A program made the translations under genes and the position numbers. The notes under the pieces were generated by a model, which ran no database searches, was not told where the DNA came from, and worked only from the letters and a program-made list of their open reading frames with translations. DNA of 64,000 bases from Gordius sp. MW1 (Eukaryota; Nematomorpha; Gordioida; Gordea; Gordiidae), in the NCBI GenBank assembly GCA_964036665.1, contig OZ038532.1, positions 22,471,037 through 22,535,036 on the forward strand. Direction: 5' to 3'. This document shows positions 11,201 to 23,532 of this stretch, piece by piece (the first letter of the stretch is position 1; each line of letters starts with the position of its first letter).

Positions 11201-14172
11201 CCACATTTCACTTCCATAGAGTAACACCGGTCGATGGATTTGTTTGTAAGCTTTGCTCTTCAACCGTATTGGCATTTACTTGTCGCACATTACACCGGAT
11301 ATACTTCGCCATTTAAGCCATCCTTTTTGGATCCGGGAATTGACTTCCGTTGCGCAACCTCCCTCTCGATGTAGCATCGAGCCGAGGTATGTAAACCTGC
11401 CTACTTTTGGGTACTTTAGATGGTCATCCAGCGATGGGCTCTCTGTACCGTTTATTTCCATGTATACCGTTTTTCGATCGTTGACCTTCAAACCATATCC
11501 AGCTAAGTGTTTTGACCACTTTTCGCCTTCATCGAATACTTTCTCCCTTGTTTCCTCGCATAGTACTATATCATCGGCATATAGCATACACCATGGCGAT
11601 GGCTTTTGAATGTCCCTCGTTATCGTGTCTATAATTATATATAAGAAGGGACATAGAGCAGATCCTTGATGTAATCCAATTTTAACCCGAAAAGATTTAG
11701 AGTTTCCAACTGTCGTCCTACCACAAGAGTTTGAGGCTTCATAAATATTTTGCATAAGCCGTATATAGGCGTCAGGAATATTTTGTTTTCTCAGGCACCA
11801 CCGTATTAAATCGCGGGGGACCGTGTCATTAGCTTTCTCCAAGTCGCTAAAGACCATATGTAGGTCTTTCCTTTTTTCACCAAACTTATTCATCATTTGT
11901 CTTAGCGCGAAGAAAAGGTCGATTGTGGATTTGCCGGTCACAAATCCGAATTGACTAACCGATATTTCCACCTCGTTTTTCAGCCTAGTTACTAAGATCC
12001 TTACCATAAGCTTCAAGGAGTGGCAAGTTAGCTTGATACCTCTGTAATTTCCACAGTCTATGTCTAACTTGATTTATTAAGGATTATTGCTAAACTGGCT
12101 AGATAACCATTATTACAACGCTTGAGGTTCCGATTTATAGTTTATTCAAATATATCATAAGATCCCAATAATCCGCAATTGATTACATTGTCACGTGTTA
12201 ATGCCATGTTGTTTTATATAAATTTGTTTAGGTAATAACATTGTATAATCATTTATTACATTTCCCTTCGCTAATTTTAGTTAGAACTAAATTTTCTTGA
12301 ATAAGCCGCTTAGGAGGATGTATTTCTCAATTTGACCTTCGAGGCCCTGTGCTTTCTGTAACGATATCTTCAACGCCTTCGTCATCGCAATTTATTTCGT
12401 CATCGCTCTCTTCTCTAACATTCTTGGTTGGCTGGTATCGTTCCCTTAGCTGGTCACTATGCTTTTTCACGGTTCTATTCATCGTATCGACCACGTAGGA
12501 ATAAGGTCCATTTCGCTTAAGGACTTTCCCCAGCCGCCATCCTTTTTTGATCTCTTTTACCCATACAGCCTGACCTGGAATAAACTCTCTAGTAACAGCT
12601 TTGTCCCTTTGCCTGTTTTCACTTTTCTCTGTCTTTTGTTCTATGTAATTGCCGACTGTTGGTTGTATCCAATCGAGTGACGTTTTTAGGTTTCTCCCCA
12701 TCATCACTTTCGACGGTGTTCTCCCAGTTGATGAGTGTTTTCTGATTCTATACCCCATCAACACGTCAAGCATACATGACTCGGGATCTTTGGTATATTC
12801 CCTGCATGCTTGATATCTGCTCTTTATAGTTTTAATAGCTCTTCCACCAATCCATTTGTTTTTGGATGATATGGCGTAGATCTGATGTGTTTTATGTTTA
12901 AAGATTTGCAAAATTGTTCCATTTCATAATTTCGAAACTGAGGACCGTTGTCTGTAACGATCTGTTTTGGAACTCCCCATCTTGCAAACCATTGGCGCAT
13001 GGTTTTAATGGTCGTTGTAGTGGTGGAGCTATTTTGTAGCTGCACTTCGACCCATTTTGAATATGAATCAACAGCTATGCACCAAAAATATCCATCTATG
13101 GGACCCGCGTAGTCCATATGTATACGTTCCCAAGGCTGTTCTGTTACATTCCACGAATACAGTGGAACTTCGGACTTGTTGCATCTATTTTTTTGATGAA
13201 TTTTTACTTCTTGTGGAATATTTAATCCGAATTTTATAATCCATGGTAATCCAAACAAGGGGACATCATCTGTCTTTGTAACCACAGCTGTCAAATTATG
13301 ATTAATTTTCCCCATCTGGACATTTAATAATGTTTTGCCCAGCGTTTCTACTGGCTGGTTACCATAAGCTTTAGGAGGCATACATTTGGTCAATCTGGGT
13401 CTGCCTATTTGTTTCCACATTTTAAGGTTAATAAGACTAATCTGAGCCCCCGTGTCATATTCCATTTTGAAATTTTGACCATTTAATTTAACCTCTATTG
13501 TGGCTCGTTTAGATAATTGACATACACGCTTGATAGAATCACCAGAATCATCATTATCATTTTCGAGAGTCATTTGATTTAATGCACTACGACAAGCTAT
13601 AGCAAAATGACCTTTCTTTTGACATCTGAAGCAATTGACCATTGTTTACATATTTAATTTGTCTGACCCCGGCCTCGGGCCAAAATCCATTTTAGCTGAT
13701 TTTTTCCCTAAATCTTACTTTTTAAAGCTACCCTACATTTAATTTGTCTGATCCGGTATGCCTTATTATTTGCTAAAAAAACCTAGTGACAGCCGTTTGA
13801 ATTTATTTAGTCTGACCGCGACAGGAGGCCAAAATCCATTTTTATTCTTGTATTTATTTTATTCACTTTTTATTAAATAGACGTGAATTATAGAATTGAT
13901 ATTTTGTCATATAGAAACGGAAGGCTTGCACCAACGTGTTCCAGCAGAAATATATCAATCAGCCATCGAACAAGCGAAGGTAGCATAGTTTATTGACACT
14001 TAGTTTATAACTTGGATTTTGTATGAACTATGATAAACTGTCAGATTTATTAAATTTCCTAATGATATAATAAAATTTAATTTTTTTTTATTAATTTAAA
14101 TGCCCTTTTATTTGATTTTAGAAAGCTTTGGAAGATACTGATGATGAAGAGGAAATGGCTGAAGCGCATTGA
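8280..14172 (+). CDS. PSMA3: proteasome subunit alpha type-3 (20S core), ten exons
   Basis: Exons: 8280-8300, 8341-8423, 8503-8626, 8677-8778, 8846-8992, 9668-9733, 9784-9830, 10071-10141, 13915-13979, 14122-14172. All phases agree, giving 258 residues (human 255). The N terminus reads [19 protein letters not shown], the alpha-subunit signature that closes the gate of the 20S barrel, followed by [13 protein letters not shown]. Later blocks match the alpha-3 (alpha7) subunit: STAIG-type [70 protein letters not shown], and an acidic tail [12 protein letters not shown] typical of this subunit. ATG 8280 is fixed by the conserved MSSIGTG. Introns 1, 3 and 6 are only 40-50 bp, while intron 8 (10142-13914) is filled with transposons. 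An AATAAA lies at 14249-14254. Confidence 0.95.
9107..9346. mobile_element. foldback element GTCAAAGTAGCAG, in PSMA3 intron 5
   Basis: Inverted ends carry GTCAAAGTAGCAGAAAAA on the left and TTCTGCTACTTTGACGGG on the right. The interior has a short GGGTTAGGGTTAGG tract. A second copy with the same ends and interior lies at about 41465-41712. No coding capacity. Confidence 0.65.
10400..10625 (+). repeat. dispersed repeat R, partial copy
   Basis: Resembles 29725-29990: ATGGGCTCAC, GGAAACTTATG, CTAGCTAATGACCGCTGG and CGAGCCCAAATTC occur in the same order. The class is unknown. Confidence 0.5.
10628..10780. mobile_element. CATGGGCG-family MITE
   Basis: Ends TATGGGCGTG and TATACGCCCC with three long C runs between. 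Flanking 8-mers TTTGGCAC and TTATGCAC share six of eight bases. Confidence 0.6.
10840..12070 (-). pseudogene. RTE-like reverse transcriptase fragment in PSMA3 intron 8
   Basis: A 246-residue frame (12016-11276) is a reverse transcriptase core of RTE type, with [30 protein letters not shown]-like [29 protein letters not shown] and the catalytic [10 protein letters not shown] box. Upstream, [11 protein letters not shown] continues to about 12070. Downstream, pieces such as [20 protein letters not shown] (to about 11022) and the RTE tail (to about 10840) follow with shifts. The endonuclease is missing, so the copy is 5'-truncated. It lies antisense to PSMA3 and next to the Gypsy remnant. Confidence 0.85.
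12327..13642 (-). pseudogene. Gypsy-type LTR retrotransposon remnant: Gag knuckle, protease, integrase; RT missing
   Basis: A 272-residue frame (13642-12824) starts with a CCHC knuckle ([14 protein letters not shown]) and runs into a retroviral-type aspartic protease ([16 protein letters not shown]). It then passes straight into the integrase core ([11 protein letters not shown]...VTDNGPQF), so RT and RNase H have been lost by an internal deletion that left the frame open. A second, overlapping frame (12911-12327) holds the integrase C-terminal part ([15 protein letters not shown], then a basic tail), shifted relative to the first. No flanking LTRs were recognised. It lies antisense within PSMA3 intron 8. 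It is dead: no polymerase, and a frameshift in integrase. Confidence 0.85.
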
Positions 14173-14810
14173 TACATCACACACATAATAATACTTATAT
14201 CTTTGTATTTGAAATACATTTTGTTACATACTACCCTTATGCCCTCTAAATAAATGATAATTTGTATGCTGTAGGCAAATTTACCAAAAATTCCACTATG
14301 TTTCACCAAGATAAAGTTAATGTGAATAGATAATGCATTTGAAATAAGATTACTCTATAGCTCGTCGGTATGTCATAGTCGCTATCTTGTAGAAAGAAAG
14401 GGTTAGTTAAGTTGTAAGTTGAACTATCTTTCATTGTTTACGATTTTAGTCAAATAAACATAAACAGACAAAAGTTTTCTTGGTCGGCCTCTAGGCTTAG
14501 TCTAAATATGAAAAATAAACGAGAGTCGATCGTTAGTCTTAGTTAAACCAAAGGTTGGCCAACAGAACCCTGCCGTTTTTGCAACACAGTAGACAAACTT
14601 GACAAACCATCTTATTATGGAAGGTTGAAAATTTATTAAAGTTTTGTTCTTTGCTTCTGTTTTTTTAGCCTGTTTTGATATTTGACAAGTATTGAGATGT
14701 TAGGTTAGAAAAAGTTATTGTTTGGAAGAGTTTTATTTAAGTGCAATGCATGTTAAACTGAGACTTTAGAGATTAATTTTATCAATATGTGGACTTGCTT
14801 TTACCCTTGG

Positions 14811-15009
14811 GTAGTTTTGTAAAAGCGGCTGGGTTATATTTGGTCGATCTTTTGTTTTACTTAGACTAACGGTCGATTCTGGTCTTTTTTTCAAATTTCG
14901 ACTAAGCTTGGAGGTCGACTAACAGACCAACAATCCCTTGGTCTGTTTATGTTTAATCGACTATAACCAAAGGCGACCAAACAATACCCAGCCGTTTTTA
15001 AAACACTAC
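14811..15009. mobile_element. MITE with GTAGT...AACGGCTGGG ends
   Basis: Left end GTAGTTTTGTAAAAGCGGC and right end GCCGTTTTTAAAACACTAC are inverted. A partial relative with the same right end lies at about 14440-14595. The family was not recognised. Confidence 0.55.
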
Positions 15010-15208
15010 TCTAGGGAGGATGATGTCCGAAATAAAATTTATCTTTTTATTACAAATATATATAATATAAAATTTCAATTTTTTATAATATTCATTTTAA
15101 ATCACCTTGAAAGAAATTTGCTGTGTTTGAAAATAAAAAATTACTTAAGTTTGAAATATTACAGTTTATCTTTATACCTAAATCACTTAACTTATAACTA
15201 TTTCCTTG

Positions 15209-15381
15209 CATGGGCGTAGCCAGGGGGGGCGGCTACCCCCCCCCCCCCCCTGATTTATGAAAAAAAAATTTTAATGCAAAAACTTCGAAAAATTAAAAAA
15301 ATTTATGTTTTGCCCCCATCTAATTGAACTTTTAAGCGTTTTGCCCCCCTCCCCCTAATTTAAAACCTGGCTACGCCCATG
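15209..15381. mobile_element. CATGGGCG-family MITE, perfect 8-bp duplication
   Basis: Ends CATGGGCGTAGCCAGG and CCTGGCTACGCCCATG are exact inverted repeats. The flanks are TTTCCTTG on both sides. The interior contains runs of 15 or more C. Confidence 0.9.
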
Positions 15382-16242
15382 TTTCCTTGTAAATATTTTC
15401 CTTATAATTCATATTTAAAGTTAGGGGGAGATTGCCTCCTTCCATGGGTGAGCGGATTCTAACTTGCTATATTATAGAGCATCACTTTTGCTTTCCTATA
15501 AATATTATTTTATCGACCGATGATATACCAATAAGTTTCTTTTTTTAATTCATTCTTCTTCCGTACAAATTTAAAAGAATTTATGCCTATATAATAATTA
15601 ACTATACGAAAAAATTTTAAAAAGCGTATTTTTAATTTGGCTAAGTTTAAATATTCAATCTGCTCCGATAGATTACATACCGTTCGGCAGTATTTGGTCA
15701 TCCAACAGCGCTTCTTTAACTTTACTGTTTTTTGAATTGGTATCAAGGGGGGCAATCTGTCATGTTTAAAGCAGTGCACGGGCGTGGCTCGGTCATAAAA
15801 CTTGGCCTTTGGGTGCTGAAGCCTAACCTAGCCCCTCCTCCTCCCTGTTTTTAGATTTTTTAATTTGTCTAGAGATTACCATTTAAAAAAGGTATCGGGG
15901 CGGATTCATATCCGGCTAAATACGAATTATGCAAGATATTTATCATAATTTAAATACTAAAAATATAATACTTTTTTTGCTAATTATTTCAGTTTTTATT
16001 TGCTTCCCTTAAATTCAAGTTTTAGAAATAACTATGGAAGGTTATGTTTTCTCAAGAAAAAACATGGTAAAAAACGGGGAAAATAGTAAAAAGATTAGAA
16101 TTTCTACAATTTTTGTACTTAAATTATGTGAGTTAAAAAACAATTTTTAGGTTCGAAGGGGGGGGGGGCAATTGCACCTTCAGCCCACCAGATGCTTACT
16201 TGCGATTTATAACTATTGGAAAAATTCACAACTTAGTGAGGC
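15382..16242. other. intergenic, nothing recognised
   Basis: AT-rich with a nine-G run near 16160. No exon or repeat end could be supported. Confidence 0.4.
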
Positions 16243-16456
16243 CAGTGGCGTAAATAAGGGGTTTTTGATTAATAACTAAATTAAATGGATTAAAATATTA
16301 TAGTTTAGTTACATCAAAGACTTTAAGGCACTTATAAAAACCTTGAAACATAATATACACATCTAATTTTTTTAATTTAATTTTTGACAAAATGCGTTGT
16401 TAAAAATTTTTTTTGCCAGTTTTCCACCCCTCGTGAAAATGCTGGCTACGCGCCTG
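16243..16456. mobile_element. CAG..GCGTA hAT-type element, short copy
   Basis: Starts CAGTGGCGTAAAT and ends CTGGCTACGCGCCTG. The interior matches the first part of the 54268-55031 copy (GTTTAGTTACATCAAAG). No clear target duplication is visible. Confidence 0.6.
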
Positions 16457-18010
16457 TGTGGTGATACTGTTTAAACAATACGAAATTTCCTTATTTATTT
16501 TAACTATTCACTTAATCTCTGCCATATTTATATTTAAATCAGGATAGTTTAAAATTTAAAATATTATATGCGAAGCCAAATATGGGCATAATTTAAAATT
16601 CAGTAAAACAGGAAATTTTGTTAGTAAATATGATTAAATCTCAAAACATTTAGTATTTTTGATAAAAATAAATGTTTAATATATTCAAAATTATTGAAGC
16701 CTCCGTGTTTTTAAAGCATTTATTGCATAACAAGCTTAACCTCTTTAAACATTATGGCACAGCAGGTGTTGCAGGTGCATTATTAACATTTCATTAAACG
16801 TCGAACCTTGAAGGAGCATAATGATGAACAAACAAGATTTACATAAGATTTTAATGGAAGGAGGAGATGGTCACTCACAAGGCAAAGATTTTATTCAATA
16901 TTTAGCCAATAAATTTTTATAAATCGTTAGTAGACATATAATTGGATAGCAAACAACAAATGCAGGATGGGGGCAGCACTCATACAAGCTAATTATCTCT
17001 TCAAACTTTTGAATCCTGGACAAAGCAAATAAGGAAAAAGAATCATGCTAGCATCTTATTAAACATGTATGGTAGGGTAGATATATGATGAATGGCATAA
17101 TAATTAGGCTTGATTTAGGACGGTGTAATCGAAATATGGTATAAGCTTTGTTTTGAAGATGTTCCTCCACTTTCATAAATAATTTAGGGTTAAAATTGCC
17201 TAGAACAAGCTTGTTAACAGATGATAACATTAATATTCAATCGATTACTAACTAAATACACCTTGTCTGCTATTAAATAAAAGGTGTGAGCTATTTTCTT
17301 AAAGACATTTATTCCTGAATTTCATGCGAACGTGGGTTGAAAAAGGGTAAAATTTGAAACTTATATTAATGCTTTAAATGCTTAGTAGTTATAAATTATT
17401 TAACATGGGAGTAGCTATCTCATCACGTCTTTAAGACCCACAAAATGTATTATATGAAAATTAATTCAAAATTTTCAGAAAGCATAGCTCTAATTTATGC
17501 AGCAAATCTTTCGTTACCGTCATGTTTTATTTATATGGGTGAATTTAATTAAGTGGAGCTTAAATATAGGAGTTAAGGGGGGGGGGAAATAAAAAACATT
17601 TTTGTTATTTGACCAGTATCTTATTCCCCACAATTAGTATAGTCTAGAAGCTCATTTATTTTTCGATTTTTTTTTGCAAATTTAATTGGTCCCGCCATCC
17701 ATTGTTATAATCCTCTAATTTCAAGAAGACTTCTTTTGTGAAAGTGTTCCCCAAAAAAAGAAGTTTTTTTAAAACTAATCAATACAGGTGCTTATAAAAA
17801 AGAGATTGTATGTTGGGGGGAACACAAAGGGTCCCCCCTTTCAACTTTATTGCAACATTCATTGTGTGCTCTCTACGACTTATAGTTGATGCCACGAGTC
17901 AGCTACTTACCTTTCAAAAGGCAAAATATTATTGCCTAACATTACATAGCTTAACTTCACCCAAGTCAATTGCATTGTTGTATCAACAGAATTCCGTTAT
18001 AGGATTTAAT
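16457..18010. other. intergenic, nothing recognised
   Basis: About 1.5 kb of AT-rich sequence with isolated G runs (near 17580 and 17815). Open frames 17048-17230 and 17810-18025 show no domain. Confidence 0.4.
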
Positions 18011-18110
18011 CATGGGCGTAGTTAGGGGGTATCAGGGAAGAACAACTGAGTCCCCCCCCGCCCCCTTAAACAAAATTTTTTTTTCTAACCTTATTTTTTT
18101 AAAAAAAATT
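18011..18110. mobile_element. CATGGGCG-family MITE, one end only
   Basis: Left end CATGGGCGTAGTTAGGGGG is present; no matching right end follows, so the copy is truncated. Confidence 0.45.
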
Positions 18111-18797
18111 TTTTAAATATAAAATAGTTATCGATTTGGCTGAGCTTCGAGCTTTCAATTTTTGCCAGCTCAGACCTGGGCCGACATCTTTTTTAGTATT
18201 AACTTTTGGGCCAAATTAAAGCATGGATAAAAAGAATAAAGATTTAAGTAAATGCTTTCTTTAAACTTAACATAATTTTTATTTAACGGTTAAAAATTCT
18301 TCATTAGCTACTACACCTCTACATTTATTAGTATATTTAAAATAAATTTGGGACTGTGCAGATTGATTGGGGGAAAGGCTGTACGAATGAGATAGTGTCT
18401 TGCTGAATAGGGCGTTGGGTCTGACTGGCTTGCTCAAACCCGTTCCAAGAGGACCCGTTCCAAGAACAGACCACGTCCGGCCTCTGGTCACCTCTGTCGA
18501 GCTCTAAGCGCGTAGATTTATTCTGCGAGAGTCTATCAAAAGGAGCAACATTATTTAGGGCATTTGCAAATTTAAAATTAAAAAAATGGAAATTTATATA
18601 TTTTGTTAATTGATACGAGACCAACACTTAATTATGTTTCTAAAGGTTCTACAATGATTTAGCATATACTAAAGGTTACGAATTAATGTGATAACACTTA
18701 ACCTAATTGAAATTATCCTACACCATACCTGTGACTAAAAAATACTATTATTTATTGAGTCTTTCAATCAATTACAATGCTAGTTAATGGTCAAGGG

Positions 18798-18942
18798 CAT
18801 GGGCCTAGCCAAGGGGAGGCAGGGAAGAACGGATGCCCCCCCCCCCCTAAATCCATAATTTTATAAAAATTTAGTATTATGCTGATTTTGCCTCTCCCTA
18901 AAGCGTTATTGCCCCCCTCTAGATCTAATCCAGGCTACGCCG
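18798..18942. mobile_element. CATGGGCG-family MITE, decayed
   Basis: Ends CATGGGCCTAGCCAAGG and CAGGCTACGCC with the usual G-rich then C-rich interior. No target duplication remains visible. Confidence 0.6.
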
Positions 18943-20384
18943 AAGTGTGTAGCAAAATAATATTTAATTAAATTAATTTATAATTAGGGGGGGGGGGGCA
19001 TGCATTCCACAATCTTGGCAATGTTTCAGATCGACTTTGAATTTGACCTTGGCGAGAGGAAGTATAAAAAATAATTTTACACGTGGGAATAATAAAATTA
19101 CATAATTGTGACTGGGAATATCCAAGTCCTTATATGCTGGGAATCTTTGAGCTACCTATTAAATTGTTTGTTGACTTTACTGATTTACTTAACTGGAGCT
19201 CTTCCTTCCTCTATTTACTTTTCTCGAGTAACTTCTAATGCACACACAGGATGCCTAAATTTGCTAGAAGTCTTACCATTTTAAATTACAATTTATATTT
19301 CAATTATTTTATAATTTTGTTAAATTCAATAATTAAATAAAATTAAGCTACAAATAATTGATCGATTAAATTAAAATAAGATAGAAAATCTCTAATAGGG
19401 TCTGGACATGATAATATAATCATGTCACGCTATAACACATCGCGTGTTTAATAAGGCCACACCAAACTGCACAATTTTCCTTTTACTCCCCCCTTAACAA
19501 TAATGATAAATTTTGTCATCATTTAGAATTGTGTCCTAAATCCCAGTGTAAGTTACAACATTGTTACAAATATAATCGTAATTGCAACTATAGACAATTG
19601 GTCTAAGTTACAGTTACAATTATAACCTAAGTTTTCACCAGTTTTTTCACGTCAATCAAAGTCGTGGATTTTGCTCGCTCGAACCAATTAAGTAATTAAG
19701 ATATCTTTTCAGATACATCTTGCTTTGCGTAACGCGATTTTTTTACAGTGCCTTAATTAGAATTTAGATAAATACTAATAAATTAATGCGTACAGATTAA
19801 TGTGATTCTAAAATTAATTTTTTATAATTGATGAAAGAAATTTTATCTTTGGTGACTATAATAAAAGTTATAGATAGCACCTCGAGTTAAATGAAGGAAT
19901 CTTATTTAAATGTTATCATGTAGTATTTCTATTTGGTTATTTCTTAAAAAGATATAAGATTACGAAAGTTGCTAATTAGAATAAATCGATATAATTAACT
20001 ACAATTTTTTTAAAAGCCTAATTGTAAAAAATAAAGAAGTCGAGCTATGTTTTATTTTCAAAGGGTCATTTTTGTCTAAGTTATTTTCCATATAAATGAG
20101 ATTTGGCCTTATTTTAGAGATTCGGATGGGCGGGTACATGCGGGAAATTTTTCGGAAGCATTCAAAACCAGGCTGAGCTGATTAAAAACTATTAAAAATT
20201 AATCTTACAAAATGAAGGTAGGGACTTTTTCAAGATATTGTTCGGTTAATACCATCAACATCATTCATCTTATTTTAAAATTTACCCCCCCCCCCCCCGT
20301 TCCAAATCTAAATTTGAATGTAATACACAATATACAAAAATTGTTAGCTATAATATATACAGTCATAATGCAATTATTCATATT
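18943..20384. other. intergenic, nothing recognised
   Basis: AT-rich sequence upstream of the tRNA gene, with a 12-G run near 18990 and a 15-C run near 20285. No exon could be supported. Confidence 0.4.
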
Positions 20385-20466
20385 GGTAGCGTGGCCGAGC
20401 GGTCTAAGGCGCTGGTTTAAGGCACCAGTCTCTTCGGAGGCGTGGGTTCGAATCCCACCGCTATCA
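20385..20466 (+). tRNA. tRNA-Leu (anticodon AAG)
   Basis: An 82-nt type II tRNA. The acceptor stem GGTAGCG pairs with CGCTATC (one G-T pair), discriminator A. The A-box reads TGGCCGAGCGGTCTAAGGC, the anticodon stem CTGGT/ACCAG encloses loop TTAAGGC (anticodon AAG), the variable arm TCTCTTCGGAGGC is long as expected for leucine, and the T arm GTGGG-TTCGAAT-CCCAC holds the B-box. There is no intron and no encoded CCA. A T6 run at 20471-20476 is a good Pol III terminator. Confidence 0.97.
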
Positions 20467-21133
20467 CATATTTTTTAAAAGCTTTTTTTACTATATTATC
20501 CATTAATTTGAAAAGTCATTAAAATATCATTTTTAAATTAGGTATATAAGTTTTTTTAAATGATTTTAAGAATATATTCCAAAATTTTTTATCTAAGCCC
20601 CAGAGATTAATCGCCTTCCTAGGAACGTTTGGAAAATATTATTCCTAACATTTATTAATGAAATTCTGCACAAAAATGTTTAATAAAAGGTTTGACACTT
20701 AATATTAGTATTTTTAGCTCTGGGCCAGTAATAAGTAACAAATGCCATTTTATGTTCAGCAGATCGTTGAGAATTTGTTATAAATTAAGTTATGGATCCT
20801 ACCATTGTTGGGGAGTATGACACCTCATAATAATATGAAGAAGGGGCAGGCAAATTTATAATTTTTTAAAATCTGCTTCCCCCTGAAGGTGGTGTGGTAA
20901 ATACAAAACTCTAACAATCTCATTTTTATTTTTGGTCGTCACTAAGCTGGACTGCCATATATATTTTTGCTAAGCCTACACATGTACAAAAAATCGGATA
21001 TTAAGTATACAAATTTTGCACACTGAATAAATCTAAATTTGTTGTCTAAGGCTATAACAAGGAGCTTTTTACTAGTATTTGCGAAGCAACTATGTTTAAA
21101 ATTAATCAAACAATTTATTGAAATAATGTTTGA
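20467..21133. other. intergenic, nothing recognised
   Basis: AT-rich sequence after the tRNA terminator. No supported feature. Confidence 0.4.
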
Positions 21134-21286
21134 TATGGGCGTAGCCAGGTTTGGAATTAAAAGGGGGGGGGGTAATAATGATTTAGGGAGGGGCAAAATA
21201 TTTTTATAATCTTAGCAATAATTTTATGAAAATTTAAAGGATTTTTGAATTTAGAGGGGGGCAGCCGCTTCTTCCTTACGCCCATG
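21134..21286. mobile_element. CATGGGCG-family MITE
   Basis: Ends TATGGGCGTAGCCAGG and TTACGCCCATG, with a G-rich interior. Flanking ATGTTTGA and ATGTCTTA share six of eight bases. Confidence 0.65.
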
Positions 21287-21795
21287 ATGTCTTATTTTTT
21301 CTTGATGTCTTATTTTTTCTAATCCAATTGTCTATGTAAATTAATTATTATGATTATTTTGAACTTATAGCATCCCTCAGCATCCTATGTATATGATAGC
21401 AAACTTTTTGATGTCAAAGAAAAATCTTTATTAAAATTTATTGATTATTGAATTAAAAAATTAAAGCGTTATATGATTGTTAAAAAGCGTTTTTTAAATT
21501 TTAAATCGTCCGAATAAAAATAATGACCTCATGGGCGTTAGCAGTATTTGACATGATATTTTTTAATGAACCCTAATTATTCATTGATTAAATATTAGAA
21601 ATTATAAAGGGATGGAGCAAATTTCCCTCTCTGCCCCCTCCCTATTGGCTTGCCTATTGATTGAATTAACCTGACCTCTGTTTATATCTTTCTTTACCAC
21701 ATGTTTCTCTTATTAAATTATCATAAAAAAACTAAACTTTATAGAATTTCGGCCAATATTTTAGACAAGGGAGGTGCCCCTTTATGCCTTCTGAT

Positions 21796-22067
21796 TAGGC
21801 GGGTAGCCAAAGAAAGCGTGAATTTTCTACCCCCTTGACCAAAATTTGAAAATTTTTTTGAAGGTCCATGTCCTTTTTAAGGTATAAAATCGGTAGTAAA
21901 TGCTCTGAATAATGAAAGAAGAGATCTTTCCAAAGCTGGTAGCGCCTTGAAGTTTCGCATATATTGTACGCGAAGTTTACTTTTGCTACATTTAGATTAT
22001 AAATAAAAGTGTCGAAATTTTTTTTGAATTTTTCTTACCCCGTGAGAAAATCCTGGCTACGCGCCTG
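21796..22067. mobile_element. CAG..GCGTA hAT-type element, 272 bp
   Basis: Left end TAGGCGGGTAGCC, right end CTGGCTACGCGCCTG. Flanking CTTCTGAT and CTTCTGAC form an 8-bp duplication with one change. The interior matches 25885-26098. Confidence 0.75.
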
Positions 22068-22192
22068 CTTCTGACTCTCATACGTTTTTTAGAATGAATA
22101 TCAATGCCTGAAGCTGCTAACAAAGGACATGTCAATTACCTGCAGTCAAAAATGATTGACAGCTTTAAACGAAATATTAAATAACCATCAAG

Positions 22193-23205
22193 CAGTTGCG
22201 TAAATGCAGGACGGGAAATTCCACCCCCCCTCCCCGAAAAAAAAATTTTATTTTAGATCTAAAGTTTATATTTTATAGTTCTGCAACGTAACTGACTGAC
22301 CAAGTAAGACACTTATTAATTTGCAATTTATTGGAATTTGCCCCCACTCCAGATGAAGTTCTTGAGAGATTATCGCTGGGAAAAAGATAATATAAAATTA
22401 TATTATAATAACTTTCTTTTTTTAATTTTAATGTTGAAAATGAAATAAAAATGGTATAAAAAAGGGCCGATCCATTTAATCTATTTTTTGACATAGTATT
22501 TCTTATATAAAAGCTAATATGTAAAGAAGAGTTGTGATGTTGGGCAAAGATTACAATATTTTATAATCCAATAGGGCGTCCAAGGGATTCTTTGGACGAA
22601 ATCCTTCTATAATTTATTTTCATTCGCGTTTCTGGCAAAACAATCAAAGAATTCAGAGGAAATATTATTAGAAAATTTGGCAAAACTTGTTTCTTGTCCA
22701 AAAACCGTTCATCTGCATATCGAGGTTTCTTAAGTTGAAAATGATACAACTTAGCCTTAGGTTCGACTACTATTACTAAAATTTCTGCTAATTGTCTGAT
22801 TTGTTGAAGATCTAGGTTAGGTCCTTTTTATGCAATTGCTTGCATAATATATTCAGAATTCAGATTGTCGTAGAGAAGTGAGCAAATTTGTAGCTTCTGT
22901 TGCGACATCGTGATCATATCAGCTTGCTTCAATTTATCCTTATTTGGTTTCTCTTCCATTTCTGACAACATTTCCATTAAAACTTCATGACGTTTGAATA
23001 GATTAAATGCATTGACACTTTTATTAGCGAATAAGAAATTAGATCCTACTCCAGATGACGCTGGGAAAAAGAGAATATGAATTTTATAATGACTTTCTTT
23101 ATGTTATTTACCAGATTTTATAATTTTGATGTTGAAATAAGAATGTTATAAAAAAAATTTAGAAATTTCCCCCCCCCCTCGGAGAAAATCCTGGCTACGC
23201 GCCTG
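22193..23205. mobile_element. CAG..GCGTA hAT-type element, 1013-bp intact non-autonomous copy
   Basis: Starts CAGTTGCGTAAATG, ends CCTGGCTACGCGCCTG, and is flanked by the perfect 8-bp duplication CCATCAAG (22185-22192 and 23206-23213). No transposase frame. This copy is the uninterrupted reference for the nested copy at 40972-45485: it shows the empty site for a piggyBac-like insertion (TTAA at 23003-23006) and for two other insertions. Confidence 0.85.
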
Positions 23206-23239
23206 CCATCAAGCTATGAAATTTATTAAAATGAGTTTC

Positions 23240-23407
23240 CATGGGCGTAGTTAGGTTTTGGACTGGGTGGGGGCGAATGGGTTTTAAGTTCAATTGGGGG
23301 GGCGAAACATATTTTTTTTCTAATTTTTAAGGGTTTTTGCATTGAAATTTTTTTTGTCATTTGGGGATGGGGGCGGCCGCCCCTGCTACCCCTTGGCTAC
23401 GCTCATG
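23240..23407. mobile_element. CATGGGCG-family MITE
   Basis: Ends CATGGGCGTAGTTAGG and TTGGCTACGCTCATG. Flanking TGAGTTTC and TGAGTGTC differ at one base. Confidence 0.8.
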
Positions 23408-23532
23408 TGAGTGTCAATCTATATGTATATTGTAAATTATAAAACCAAGACTCTTAATATATAGAATCTCTTTAATAAAAATCAGATAATAGAAAATACA
23501 GGCGGAACTAGGATTAATTAGAGACAGGAGCA

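Noticed and set aside
20212-20478. 88-residue open frame
   Set aside because: It runs through the tRNA-Leu gene; the tRNA explains the sequence.
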